12,329 nt of DNA from Phycisphaeraceae bacterium (GCA_016763955.1 JAESSU010000104.1:1-12329); one strand, 5' to 3'. Numbered from the stretch's first letter, positions 1-7,794 are shown. Numbers and translations: made by a program. The notes: generated by a model not told the origin, from the sequence alone.

Positions 1-891
1 CCCACGGTGTTCAAAATCCGTCGCCCATTGGTCACGGGTATTTTTTGCTTGTTCTAATGCCTCAAGGAGTCCCTTTCGGTCACCTGCCTTGATCTGCTGT
101 TTTATTTGGTTGAGTTGTGTTTCAAATCCTTGGATCACCGTCAGAATTGCATCACGGTTGCATTCGAGAATGTCCGCCCGGATGGTCGGATTGGAACTGG
201 CTAATCGTGTGGCCCCCTGAAAGCCTGTGGATGCCATCTCTAATCCGCCCATTTGCACGGCAGTCTGAACCTGCAAGACATTAAGTAGATGCGGCAAGTG
301 ACTGATAACAGCACTTTGTTCATCATGCTGTTGGGGTGTCATTTCAATGACCTGCATTCCCAGAAGTTCCCAAAGATTTTTAACCAACGTCACATCGTCT
401 GGATCATTGCCGGGGATGGGAGTGACGATGCAAGGCCGATCTTTAAGCATCTGTGCAGATGCACCTTCGGGGCCTTGGCTTTGGGAGCCTGCCATGGGAT
501 GCGAGGGGACAAAATGTTTGAGTTGTTCGGCTGTGAATATTGCTTTGGCATCATTGATGACACTGCACTTGGTGGAACCGACATCGGTGATGATGGCGCC
601 AGGTTTAAGGTGATCGCGCATCAGCTGCATCACATGTCGAAATGTTTTAAGTGGTGTGGCAATGAGGATTAAGTCTGCCTGCCCTGCGACGGAGATCAGA
701 TCGGTTGCTCCTTGGTCGATGCATCCGACTTTGATGGCCATGTCCAATGTGGCCTGATTTCGAGCATCACCGATCACCTTGCCGGTAAAACCTGCTGCCT
801 TTAGTCCTAAGCCGACACTGCCTCCAAGCAGGCCTGGGCCGACGATCAGGACAGTGGAAAGTCTTGAGATTGGGTTCGTATCAATGGCCAT
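1..891 (-). CDS. tyrA: Prephenate dehydrogenase, 3' end cut off by the window edge
   Basis: This is the NAD(P)-dependent enzyme that converts prephenate to 4-hydroxyphenylpyruvate in tyrosine biosynthesis, in the cytoplasm. The open frame starts at ATG 891 (an in-frame TAG lies two codons upstream) and runs to base 1 without a stop, giving 297 residues. Visible features are an N-terminal Rossmann loop G18-P-G-L-L-G-G24, the strand LILIATP (about 74-80), TDVGSTK (102-108), the family signature HPMAGS (131-136) and the helical-domain motif HDEQSAVISHLPH (189-201) that contributes to the prephenate site. There is no convincing Shine-Dalgarno before the start. The gene diverges from accA across 108 bases. 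No chorismate mutase domain is fused at the N-terminus; a C-terminal ACT domain cannot be judged because the end is missing. Function is confident by motif recognition; only the C-terminus is unknown. Confidence 0.93.
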   Translation of the reverse strand, partial: MAIDTNPISRLSTVLIVGPGLLGGSVGLGLKAAGFTGKVIGDARNQATLDMAIKVGCIDQGATDLISVAGQADLILIATPLKTFRHVMQLMRDHLKPGAIITDVGSTKCSVINDAKAIFTAEQLKHFVPSHPMAGSQSQGPEGASAQMLKDRPCIVTPIPGNDPDDVTLVKNLWELLGMQVIEMTPQQHDEQSAVISHLPHLLNVLQVQTAVQMGGLEMASTGFQGATRLASSNPTIRADILECNRDAILTVIQGFETQLNQIKQQIKAGDRKGLLEALEQAKNTRDQWATDFEHRG

Positions 892-999
892 TGTCTAGTA
901 CAATAACATCTTTACCGCCGGGCTTCACGATGAAAGTCTGCTGCGGTCAAATGACAGTACGAACTTGATTTCGATCTGGACCAAAGGATTGACAAGGAT

Positions 1000-1986
1000 A
1001 TGACATCAGCCACGACCCCTTCGTCCTCTAGCACATTTGAGCTGGACTTTGAACGGCCCCTGATTCAGCTTGAGCGTCAGCTCACTGAGCTTGAAAACCA
1101 TGCCGATGATAATGGTGTGAATTTCAATGTGGAGCTGCGTAAACTCCGACAGAGCCACACTGCCATGCTCAAGAAAATCTATGGCAACCTCACTGCATGG
1201 AATACCGTCAAAGTCGCCCGGCATCCTGACCGTCCGCAATCCGTGGACTATCTGCGTATGTGCTTTAAAGACTTCTGCGAATTACACGGTGACCGCCGCT
1301 ATGGCGACGACCCAGCCATCATCTGTGGCTTTGCCCGTGTGGGGCCGTACAAATGTATGGTCATCGCTCAAGCCAAAGGTAAAGACGTCAAAGAACGCAT
1401 CAAATGCAACTTCGGCATGCCCCACCCTGAGGGCTACCGCAAGGCCATGCTCAAAATGCGGCTTGCTGAAAAATACAATTTGCCCGTCATCACGCTCGTG
1501 GACACCCCCGGAGCATACCCGGGCGTGGGCGCTGAAGAACGCGGCCGAGCAGAAGCCATTGCTTACAACCTCCAAGAAATGAGTCGACTCAAAGTTCCGA
1601 TCCTAAGCATCGTCATCGGCGAGGGAGGCTCCGGCGGTGCGCTAGGCATCGGCGTAGCAGACCGCATGGCCATGCTCCAATATGCTTGGTTCTCCGTGAT
1701 CAGTCCTGAAGGCTGCTCATCGATTCTCTGGAAGACTGGCGACAAAGCGCCCGAAGCTGCTGAAGCATTGAAAATCACCGCGGCGGCGAATAAGAAAAAT
1801 GGCGTGATCGACAGCATCATAAACGAACCCCTAGGCGGCGCTCACCGCAACCGCGAACTCATCGGCGACCGTGTGCAAAAATGGATCGTCCAAAATCTCC
1901 GCGAACTCAAACGTTTCAAGATCGAAAACCTTGTGAACAAACGATATGGGCGACTCCGTGGGATGGGTAAGTACAAAGAAGAATAA
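1000..1986 (+). CDS. accA: Acetyl-CoA carboxylase carboxyltransferase subunit alpha
   Basis: The alpha half of the carboxyltransferase transfers the carboxyl group from carboxybiotin to acetyl-CoA, making malonyl-CoA for fatty-acid synthesis; it works with AccD, which is not in this window. The 328 aa length matches the family (E. coli about 319). It has the alpha-specific N-terminal helical segment (about 13-65, FELDFERPLIQLERQL), then the crotonase-like core with CELHGDRRYGDD (93-104), NFGMPHPEGYRKA (137-149), LVDTPGAYPG (166-175), the oxyanion-hole loop GEGGSGGAL (207-215) and ISPEGCSSILW (234-244). ATG 1000 is preceded by AAAGGA at 983-988 and a closer AAGGA at 994-998, so initiation is probably normal. 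The gene stands alone: tyrA diverges upstream and the following gene is convergent, with only 62 bases between the two stop codons and no clear terminator there. Confidence 0.96.
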   Translation: MTSATTPSSSSTFELDFERPLIQLERQLTELENHADDNGVNFNVELRKLRQSHTAMLKKIYGNLTAWNTVKVARHPDRPQSVDYLRMCFKDFCELHGDRRYGDDPAIICGFARVGPYKCMVIAQAKGKDVKERIKCNFGMPHPEGYRKAMLKMRLAEKYNLPVITLVDTPGAYPGVGAEERGRAEAIAYNLQEMSRLKVPILSIVIGEGGSGGALGIGVADRMAMLQYAWFSVISPEGCSSILWKTGDKAPEAAEALKITAAANKKNGVIDSIINEPLGGAHRNRELIGDRVQKWIVQNLRELKRFKIENLVNKRYGRLRGMGKYKEE

Positions 1987-2048
1987 AATCAAACTCAGTT
2001 CACAACAATGCTCATGCTAGGCCGGACGCTGCGAACCGAATCTATCAT

Positions 2049-3701
2049 TTATTGCTTGGTAACAGTGGCCAAGGTCATTGAAAATGGATCAAGTGTGATC
2101 GTCTTGGCGGATTTTTCCTCAAGCAATGTCGGCAAAGGATTAACTTGCGGGGGCGCAGTCCAAACTCTTTTCTCAGTCATGAAACTAGGCAACGGGTCCG
2201 ACCCGCCGTAAGTCCAGTAGCGAGCAAGCGTATGACCGGGCAGCGTGACTTCTCTAGGTTCCTCGGTGCGATTGATCAAGACGACAGCTTTGAGATTCTT
2301 TGCTTTGCCAAATCCCCAAATGCCCACATCTGGTAAAGAGACCGTTGGCTGCGTCAAACCAAACGTACCAAAAACCTTCATATCCAATTCCTGTAAGACA
2401 CTCTCAGATTGACTGTGCTGTGTGTCTATTTGCAAAGGGAAATAATCACGATGATCCGCAAAGAGTTGGCCAACTGCTTTAAAAACATAGTACAGAGGCA
2501 GGCGGATCAAAGTTTTTCTAGGGCCGTTTTGTACGAGGCCAAACCCCTGTCCATCGATCATGCCGTGATGACTGGTGATGGTGATTTGCTTAAGGTCGAG
2601 CATACGCATCAGCCAGTCAATCTGTGCAATGGCAACACCGGGCGTTTTTAAGATTTGTTTTTTTGCTTTTAGGATAAGGTCTTTTTCACGGAACATGGTT
2701 TGAGTGAGAATGCCCCATTCGGTGACCCAGACCGACTTGCCTTTGAGTTTGGAGAAGTACTTTTTACAAGCCTGTTGTTCGAGTTCATTAAACGCAAAAA
2801 AGTATCGCATCATTGACGTGGGAGTCTGCCCGTCAAATGTTGCGATGGGGGTATAGGTATGAATGATGGTTGCATCATAGTCCTGAATATTCTGGGTCAC
2901 GGTTTTGGCGAAATTAAGAATCCGCCCAGCCGGTGAGCCATCCCAGTCAGGCTGATCGCCCTGCCCCTGATTTTTAAAGATCATCGCCCGGCGTTGCAAA
3001 GCTGGACTGGGGCCATCAATAGCAACTTGAATATTAGGGTCGATTGCCTTGATGGCCTGGGTGAGTTGCTTGATCTCTTGCACATGATGATGCGGATCAG
3101 GGACAGCTGCCGTAAACGATCCGTTGTAAAGCTCGCAACCCAATTCCAGAAAAATCGGTTGCGTTGTGAGTTGTTTGATGCGTTTGACCTGCTGAACAAT
3201 ACTCGGCAAGTCCTGAGCGATCACATTGACTTCAAAGACATAAGGCAAGTTGGTTGCTTGGGGAGTTTTGTAAATATCTTCAAGCATCAAGCCGGGATAG
3301 CCCTCTTCAAGAGAGTGCTTGCGTTTGTAGCCATAGCGTGATTTGGGGCCATAGTATTTTTCAAAGCGAGGATCTAGTGGTGTCAGACATTCGCCCTCTT
3401 TCCAGAGATAGTAATTTGCCTGAACACCCGCTGGCCCGCGAATGGAAGTGAATTGAATCTCTTTAATCAGTTGCGTGGTAGGGTCTGAAACTTCCGACCA
3501 ATTGCGCACCTCGCCGATCAAAAAAGGCATGCGGCTGGGATGAATACCAAAAAAATAAGGCGGAATCGGCCTCGAAGATTTGGCAACCGATAACGTGACT
3601 GGCTCACTAGATGGGGCATACAAGACCGTATCGGTCATCACACAACCAAAGAGATTCACTAACAACACCAAAGCTAAAGATAAGAACCAATAATTTTTCA
3701 C
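2049..3701 (-). CDS. Glycosidase-like lipoprotein, clan GH-A type (tandem copy 1)
   Basis: This 550-aa protein is not tied to a named family, but its architecture resembles clan GH-A glycosidases such as arabinofuranosidases. An N-terminal hydrophobic signal ends in LFG-C20, a plausible lipobox (Phe at -2 is unusual), so the mature protein is probably lipid-anchored. A segment IPPYFFGIH (46-54) resembles the start of GH51/GH79-type barrels. FLELGCELYNG (184-194) sits where these enzymes carry an acid/base Glu (E190), and VWVTEWG (324-330) where they carry the nucleophile (E328). The last 110 residues look like a beta-sandwich (VVLINRTEEPREVTLPG, then DPFSMTLATV), as in GH30/GH51 enzymes. The Asn normally before the acid/base Glu is Cys here. 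The start is GTG 3701, preceded by GAAAGAG five bases upstream. The gene lies 186 bases downstream of its paralog. Substrate and activity are inferred, not shown. Confidence 0.6.
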   Translation of the reverse strand: MKNYWFLSLALVLLVNLFGCVMTDTVLYAPSSEPVTLSVAKSSRPIPPYFFGIHPSRMPFLIGEVRNWSEVSDPTTQLIKEIQFTSIRGPAGVQANYYLWKEGECLTPLDPRFEKYYGPKSRYGYKRKHSLEEGYPGLMLEDIYKTPQATNLPYVFEVNVIAQDLPSIVQQVKRIKQLTTQPIFLELGCELYNGSFTAAVPDPHHHVQEIKQLTQAIKAIDPNIQVAIDGPSPALQRRAMIFKNQGQGDQPDWDGSPAGRILNFAKTVTQNIQDYDATIIHTYTPIATFDGQTPTSMMRYFFAFNELEQQACKKYFSKLKGKSVWVTEWGILTQTMFREKDLILKAKKQILKTPGVAIAQIDWLMRMLDLKQITITSHHGMIDGQGFGLVQNGPRKTLIRLPLYYVFKAVGQLFADHRDYFPLQIDTQHSQSESVLQELDMKVFGTFGLTQPTVSLPDVGIWGFGKAKNLKAVVLINRTEEPREVTLPGHTLARYWTYGGSDPLPSFMTEKRVWTAPPQVNPLPTLLEEKSAKTITLDPFSMTLATVTKQ

Positions 3702-3887
3702 AAGAACTCTTTCTGGTTAAATCACTCGCCCATGGTGCAGCGAATACAAAACTAATACCATTCACGATTAAAACTTGTGTGACTTACATCGCCAACACAA
3801 GCGATACAAAGTCTTATGCACCGTCCGATGCGTATAAGGAGACGTTATGATGATCTGCCATAGGGAAATAAATTCAACTCTGTGACT
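3702..3887. other. Intergenic region between the tandem lipoprotein genes
   Basis: These 186 bases separate copy 2 from copy 1 and hold no gene. A perfect 7-bp inverted repeat (CTTGTGT at 3774-3780, ACACAAG at 3795-3801) and an imperfect one (about 3813-3838, CTTAT/ATAAG plus GCA/TGC) could form RNA hairpins. An AT-only 7-bp stem (3866-3872 with 3887-3893) overlaps the stop codon of copy 2. None has a following T-run, so no intrinsic terminator is called, and it is unclear whether copy 1 has its own promoter. Confidence 0.4.
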
Positions 3888-5537
3888 TTATTTAACAGTC
3901 GCCAAGGTCATTGAAAACGGGTCAAGCGTGATCGTCTTGGCGGACTTCTCCTGAAGCAATGTTGGTAATGGATTCACTTCGGGGATCATCGTCCAATGCT
4001 TTTTAGCTTCCATAAAACCGGGCAACGGGTCCGACCCGCCGTAGGTCCAGTAGCGAGCAAGTGTATGACCGGGCAATGTGACCTTTCTGGGTTCATCAGT
4101 GCGATTGATCAAGACGACAGCTTTTAGATTCTTTGCTTTGCCAAATCCCCAAATGCCCACATCTGGTAAAGAAACCGTTGGCGGCGTCAAACCAAATGTG
4201 CCAAATGTTTTCATATCCAGTTCCTGTAAAACCAGCTCCGACTGGCTGTGCTGTGTGTCTGTTTGCAACGGGAAGTAATCCGGATGATCCGCAAAGAGTT
4301 GGCCAACGGCTTTGAAAACATAATACAGAGGCAGGCGGATCAAAGTTTTTTTAGGGCCCTTTTGCACCAGGCCAAAACCTTGCGGGTCAATCAAATTGTG
4401 ATGCGTGGTGATGGTGATTTGTTTGAGGTCGAGCATCCGCATCAACCAGTCAATCGTCGCAACCGCAACACCGGGTGTTTTTAAGATTTGTTTCTTCGCT
4501 TTTAAAGCCATGTCTTTTTCGTGGAACATGGTTTGATGGAGAATGCCCCATTCGGTGACCCAGACTTGCTTGCCTTTGAGTTTGGTAAAGTATTCTTTAC
4601 AAGCCTGTTGTTCGAGTTCATTAAATGCAAAGAAATATCGCATCATCGAAGTGGGGGTTTGCCCTTCCATCGTTGCAATGGGGGTGTAAGTATGAATGAC
4701 TGTTGCGTCAAAGTTTTGAATATTCTGAGTAACTGCTTTGGAAAAATTTAGAATCCGTCCTGCTGGCGAACCATCCCAGTCTGGCTGATCGCCTTGTCCT
4801 CGATTTTTAAAGATTAGCGCACGGCGTTGCAGTGCAGGACTTGGCCCATCAATGGCAACTTGAATATTAGGATCAATCGCTTTGATCTTTTGGGTGAGTT
4901 CCCCCATTTCCTGAGCATGATGATAGGGATCCGCAGTCGCTTTGGCTCCCATATAAGCTCCGTTATATAGTTCGCTACCATATTCAAGAAAAATGGGCTG
5001 ATCTGTTATTTCTGTGATGCGTTGGACCTGTTGGACAAGGGTTGGCATATCCTGAGAGATCACATTAAGTTGAAAGACATACGGCAAGCTCGTTGCTTTG
5101 GAAGTGATATAAATGTCTTCCATCATTAAAGCGGGATAGCCTTCTTCAAGAGTATGCTTGCGTCTGTAGCCGTATCGATTGTAGCCATAGTATTTTGCAT
5201 AGCGGGGATCTGCGGGGTTTAAGACCTCGCCCTCTTTCCAGAGATAGCAGTTGCCTGGGCCGCCGGAGGGGCCGCGTAAAGAAGTGAATTTAATCTCCGT
5301 GACAAGTTGTGTATCTCGCGCAGCCATTTCCGTCCACTGGCGAACTTTGCCAATGGAATAAGGCATGAGGTTGGTATGAACACCAAAAAAATATGGCGGA
5401 ATCGGCCTTGAAGATTTAGGAGCTGATAGCGTGACCGGCTCACTAGATTGAGCATGCACGACTGTATCCGTCATCACACAGCCAAAGAGGTTAACTAGCA
5501 AACCCAAAGCTAAAGTCAGGAACCCATGATTTTTCAT
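3888..5537 (-). CDS. Glycosidase-like lipoprotein, clan GH-A type (tandem copy 2)
   Basis: This 549-aa paralog of the downstream gene has the same layout: a signal peptide ending LFG-C20, the barrel-start motif IPPYFFGVH, FLEYGSELYNG (E189 at the presumed acid/base position), VWVTEWG (E329 at the presumed nucleophile), and a C-terminal beta domain ending DPFSMTLATVK. The residue before the acid/base Glu is Ser instead of the usual Asn. A TTG at 5552 would add five residues, but ATG 5537 matches the MKN start of copy 1 and has the same spacing from a GAAAAGA motif, so ATG was chosen. Similarity to copy 1 is very high in residues 210-310 and 390-500 and lower in residues 55-210, which could reflect different substrates. 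Its leader contains a short hairpin at 5561-5577. The pseudopilin gene lies 313 bases upstream on the same strand. A role in polysaccharide breakdown on the cell surface is an inference. Confidence 0.6.
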   Translation of the reverse strand: MKNHGFLTLALGLLVNLFGCVMTDTVVHAQSSEPVTLSAPKSSRPIPPYFFGVHTNLMPYSIGKVRQWTEMAARDTQLVTEIKFTSLRGPSGGPGNCYLWKEGEVLNPADPRYAKYYGYNRYGYRRKHTLEEGYPALMMEDIYITSKATSLPYVFQLNVISQDMPTLVQQVQRITEITDQPIFLEYGSELYNGAYMGAKATADPYHHAQEMGELTQKIKAIDPNIQVAIDGPSPALQRRALIFKNRGQGDQPDWDGSPAGRILNFSKAVTQNIQNFDATVIHTYTPIATMEGQTPTSMMRYFFAFNELEQQACKEYFTKLKGKQVWVTEWGILHQTMFHEKDMALKAKKQILKTPGVAVATIDWLMRMLDLKQITITTHHNLIDPQGFGLVQKGPKKTLIRLPLYYVFKAVGQLFADHPDYFPLQTDTQHSQSELVLQELDMKTFGTFGLTPPTVSLPDVGIWGFGKAKNLKAVVLINRTDEPRKVTLPGHTLARYWTYGGSDPLPGFMEAKKHWTMIPEVNPLPTLLQEKSAKTITLDPFSMTLATVK

Positions 5538-5721
5538 AAAAATTCTTTTCAATTTGATTGTCCGCGATTATTGCGGAGCATACTAAAATGGGGGAAACAT
5601 CCTATTGATGTCCCGTGGATTAAATAGACGTATTAACAGATAGATTACGTGCCACACATCACAGCCATTTGACTGTGCGATACATTGGGAATTTCAGGCC
5701 GTCACATTTGAATGAACTATT
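5538..5721 (-). promoter_or_regulatory. Probable promoter and leader region of copy 2
   Basis: The DNA from the copy 2 start to the inverted-repeat element holds no open frame. On the minus strand there is a possible -10 hexamer TAGTAT at about 5580-5585, with no convincing -35. Between it and the start codon lies a 5-bp hairpin (TCCGC/GCGGA, 5561-5577, 7-base loop). A second imperfect inverted repeat (ACATC/GATGT with GGG/CCC outside) lies at about 5586-5614. The hairpin in the presumed leader may be regulatory, but nothing identifies a known riboswitch. Confidence 0.3.
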
Positions 5722-5849
5722 AGTTCATTGCAACTAAACGTCACGTCTTGCATCTTACGATGCATCAGCGACACACCCCCGGAAGTGTCGCAGCTATTTT
5801 CCGTAGCGATGATTGGTCGTGATCCAATACAAATAAGCTGCAATGAACG
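5722..5849. mobile_element. Candidate MITE-like or structured intergenic element with terminal inverted repeats
   Basis: A 128-bp non-coding element. Its ends carry 13-bp inverted repeats, GTTCATTGCAACT (5723-5735) and its complement with one mismatch (5836-5848, read on minus as GTTCATTGCAGCT). It is flanked by direct repeats ACTATT (5716-5721 and 5850-5855), which look like a 6-bp target duplication; the right one contains the stop codon of the pseudopilin gene. Read on the minus strand, it can fold into successive hairpins: GCAGCT...AGCTGC around an inner ATTGG/CCAAT stem, CGACAC/GTGTCG, and TGCATC-GTAA-GATGCA. A further 8-bp stem AATGAACT/AGTTCATT spans its left boundary. About 58 bases (5785-5842) recur after ispF. 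There is no open frame, so any movement would need a transposase elsewhere. A transcript-end or RNA-processing element is the main alternative. Confidence 0.5.
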
Positions 5850-5850
5850 A

Positions 5851-6552
5851 CTATTCGCGGTCCCACCAATCCAAGGTGACCTGAGCATTACCCGGATCAT
5901 AGAGACCATCACCTTCTTTACGTGCGTCTGCATGTCCATCGAGCCAGACGACATTGGCGCTGCCCATATGGATAAAATAGACCTGCATATCCTGATTGCT
6001 TATCGGCCAGCCACCGGGTCGGACAAATGTTCGCCAAGTAAAGAAACTTCCCTGTGGGAGGCGCCAAGCTTGCGGGCTGGGCATCAGGTTATCCGCAAGG
6101 AAAACCGTTCTCCCCGGCGTTTTAATATCACCGGTTTTAAAAATTGTAGAGCCAAATCCCAGAGCAGACTGATTGTGACCATAGCCCCATCGTCCGGGCG
6201 TTTCGGGACAGACGCCTAGCCCCAATTGACCGAGGGTTGCAGGTGTGTAACCCGTCGCACGATTGGCCGTATAACGTTGCAGTAGAAAAAGCCATGTATT
6301 GGTGGAAGTCGCACCCCCTTCTGATCCAAAAAAAGAAGGCACGATGTAATCCGTGTAGTCCATCGAATAGATCGCTCCCAAAATGCCCCATTGCTTGAGA
6401 TGGGTTTGGCAGCTAACCCGATTGGCAGACTTTCGCGCAGACGCGAGTGCTGGCAGGAGAATGGAGATCAACAGTGAGATGATACTTATCACGACTAATA
6501 ATTCGATTAGTGTGAAAGCATTGAGACGTTTCCGTTGGGTTGAGATAGACAT
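5851..6552 (-). CDS. Pseudopilin-like protein with H-X9-DG motif
   Basis: A 233-aa protein with a type IV prepilin / type II secretion pseudopilin N-terminus: a basic leader, then [14 protein letters not shown] with the cleavage site before F13 and the conserved Glu five residues into the mature part (E17), followed by a hydrophobic helix to about residue 40. The residue before the cut is Ala12 rather than the usual Gly. Near the C-terminus [14 protein letters not shown] contains the H195-X9-D205-G206 signature of the large planctomycete/lentisphaerid pseudopilin family, whose function is not established. The start is ATG 6552 because AGGAGAGG lies 4 bases upstream. The longer frame from ATG 6573 would place this ribosome site inside the gene. 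It follows the regulator gene, so the two are probably cotranscribed. Its TAG stop sits in the direct repeat flanking the inverted-repeat element. Confidence 0.88.
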   Translation of the reverse strand: MSISTQRKRLNAFTLIELLVVISIISLLISILLPALASARKSANRVSCQTHLKQWGILGAIYSMDYTDYIVPSFFGSEGGATSTNTWLFLLQRYTANRATGYTPATLGQLGLGVCPETPGRWGYGHNQSALGFGSTIFKTGDIKTPGRTVFLADNLMPSPQAWRLPQGSFFTWRTFVRPGGWPISNQDMQVYFIHMGSANVVWLDGHADARKEGDGLYDPGNAQVTLDWWDRE

Positions 6553-6556
6553 GATG

Positions 6557-6564
6557 CCTCTCCT
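6557..6564 (-). promoter_or_regulatory. Strong ribosome binding site that fixes the pseudopilin start
   Basis: AGGAGAGG on the minus strand lies 4 bases before ATG 6552 (7 bases from the AGGAG core). It is the clearest Shine-Dalgarno in the window and favours ATG 6552 over the upstream in-frame ATG at 6573, which overlaps the regulator's TGA as ATGA. Translation of the pseudopilin may still be coupled to that of the regulator, since the regulator stop (6570-6572) is only 5 bases from the site. Confidence 0.8.
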
Positions 6565-6569
6565 TTTAA

Positions 6570-7706
6570 TCATACGGACATGTTGGTGTTATCGTTTTTG
6601 TGGATAATTTCAGAGGCATTTTCAAATAATCCAGGCGATAACCGGATATTCTGTGCAGGCTCATCGTGTCCTTGGAGTAACTTGGCAAACTGTTTGCCTG
6701 CCACCTCACCAAGCAAATTCGGTTCTGGCAGATCGATGATTGTCACAGCCGGATAACGATATTCGATCATCATGCCTTTACCTTCAAGACAAATGACAGA
6801 AAGATCCTCGGGCACTTTGCGTTCGAGTTTTTCGGCTGCTTGCATCAGGCCAATGGTGATATTGGCGTTGCCCCCCACGATCGCAGTTAGGTCTGGATGC
6901 TGCGTCAATAGCTCTTGAGCGATTTTTTCACCGCGAGCCCATGGCTGCTCTGAATCCAAGTGCATGGGTGAATGAATGCTTTGTACAAGGTCCGTAAAAG
7001 ACATGCCATAATCACAAAGCACTTGATCCATGCCTGCCTGAAACTGATTAAGCCAAGGCGTATCCTGACACGCCAGAATCATGCCGATGCGGCGATGTCC
7101 CTGACACATCAACGACTCCGCTGCGAGCCGTCCGAGTTCAAATCGATCCACTTGAACAGAAGCAATCCCCTCCAACTGGAAAAAAGACTCAAGCAAGACA
7201 AAAGGCACATCCCGTTGACGCAGTTCTAGTAACGGTTGCTCATAACCTTGCATTGGCGGCGGGAAAATAATAGCGCCAGCGATAAATGACGAATCCAGAT
7301 TGGTCAGCAGATCGATTTCCTGATCGTAATCGTAGTCCGCAGCCTGAATCAAAAGTTGATTACCTAAACCTGCTAGCCCAGCCTTCACACCCCGGATGAA
7401 CATGGGGATACGCTCAAAGTCCAATGCAGGTAATACTAAGGCAATCATTCTGCTACGCTTGCCAGGCAAGGCCACATACATGCCCGATCCCTGACGCGAC
7501 TGAATATAGCCTTCGGTCGTTAAGGTGCTAATTGCCTGACGAACAATCCCCATACTCACCCCAGCCTGTTCCGCCATCTGACGGAGCGTGGGGAGCTTTT
7601 GCTCGGGTTTAAGTGTCCGCCGACGAATCTGCGTTCGTAATTGATCTTGCAATTGCGTCACATAAGACTGGTCAGGATTGGTTTTTATATCAAGGGTTAA
7701 GGGCAC
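6570..7706 (-). CDS. GntR-type HTH / LacI-type ligand-binding transcriptional regulator
   Basis: A 378-aa regulator with an N-terminal GntR winged helix (about residues 12-80: [31 protein letters not shown], then [15 protein letters not shown] as the wing) joined to a LacI/GalR periplasmic-binding-like sugar domain (about 87-350, beginning MIALVLPAL and including GHRRIGMI and [11 protein letters not shown]). This is the architecture of Bacillus AraR, so a sugar is the likely ligand, but which one cannot be read from sequence. The start is GTG 7706, with no Shine-Dalgarno. The residues before the helix-turn-helix fit the family length, and the next in-frame candidate (GTG, Val17) would cut into the first helix. 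A 26-bp palindrome overlaps the start, suggesting autorepression. The gene precedes and overlaps the pseudopilin reading frame; targets may include the two glycosidase-like genes downstream. Confidence 0.88.
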   Translation of the reverse strand: MPLTLDIKTNPDQSYVTQLQDQLRTQIRRRTLKPEQKLPTLRQMAEQAGVSMGIVRQAISTLTTEGYIQSRQGSGMYVALPGKRSRMIALVLPALDFERIPMFIRGVKAGLAGLGNQLLIQAADYDYDQEIDLLTNLDSSFIAGAIIFPPPMQGYEQPLLELRQRDVPFVLLESFFQLEGIASVQVDRFELGRLAAESLMCQGHRRIGMILACQDTPWLNQFQAGMDQVLCDYGMSFTDLVQSIHSPMHLDSEQPWARGEKIAQELLTQHPDLTAIVGGNANITIGLMQAAEKLERKVPEDLSVICLEGKGMMIEYRYPAVTIIDLPEPNLLGEVAGKQFAKLLQGHDEPAQNIRLSPGLFENASEIIHKNDNTNMSV

Positions 7707-7730
7707 ATAATTATGCTAGCACAATTATGT
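7705..7730. promoter_or_regulatory. 26-bp palindrome, probable operator of the GntR/LacI regulator
   Basis: Outer arms ACATAATT (7705-7712) and AATTATGT (7723-7730) surround a core TGCTAGCA (7714-7721); only one base pair (7713/7722) breaks perfect symmetry. It overlaps the regulator's GTG start codon (7704-7706) and CATAAT-like -10 candidates on the minus strand (TTGACT lies upstream at about 7735-7740). The size and symmetry suit a dimeric GntR or LacI protein. I found no second copy upstream of the two lipoprotein genes. Confidence 0.65.
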
Positions 7731-7767
7731 CGCGAGTCAAGCAAATGCAAAAATAAATAATACACAC

Positions 7768-7794
7768 AAAAAAATCGACCATACGAGTCGTTTT
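7768..7794 (-). terminator. Weak terminator-like hairpin with T-run
   Basis: On the minus strand the stem CGAC/GTCG (7787-7790 with 7776-7779, 7-base loop, extendable by A-T pairs across a bulge) is followed by seven T residues (7774-7768). It lies beyond ispF and before the regulator promoter, so it could stop read-through from the ispF operon. The GC stem is only 4 bp, so the call is tentative. Confidence 0.35.

Noticed and set aside
289..672. 127-aa plus-strand open frame inside the tyrA region
   Set aside because: It lies opposite a minus-strand frame with clear prephenate dehydrogenase motifs and has no recognisable domain or ribosome site.
5538..5552. TTG start at 5552 for the second lipoprotein
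   Set aside because: ATG 5537 matches the start of the paralog in sequence and in spacing from the purine-rich site, and keeps a normal signal peptide.
5728..6219. 163-aa plus-strand open frame opposite the pseudopilin gene
   Set aside because: It runs antisense through the pseudopilin coding region and the inverted-repeat element; the minus-strand protein has clear prepilin and H-X9-DG motifs.
6553..6573. ATG 6573 as start of the pseudopilin gene
   Set aside because: The strong AGGAGAGG site would then be inside the gene; it is ideally placed for ATG 6552.
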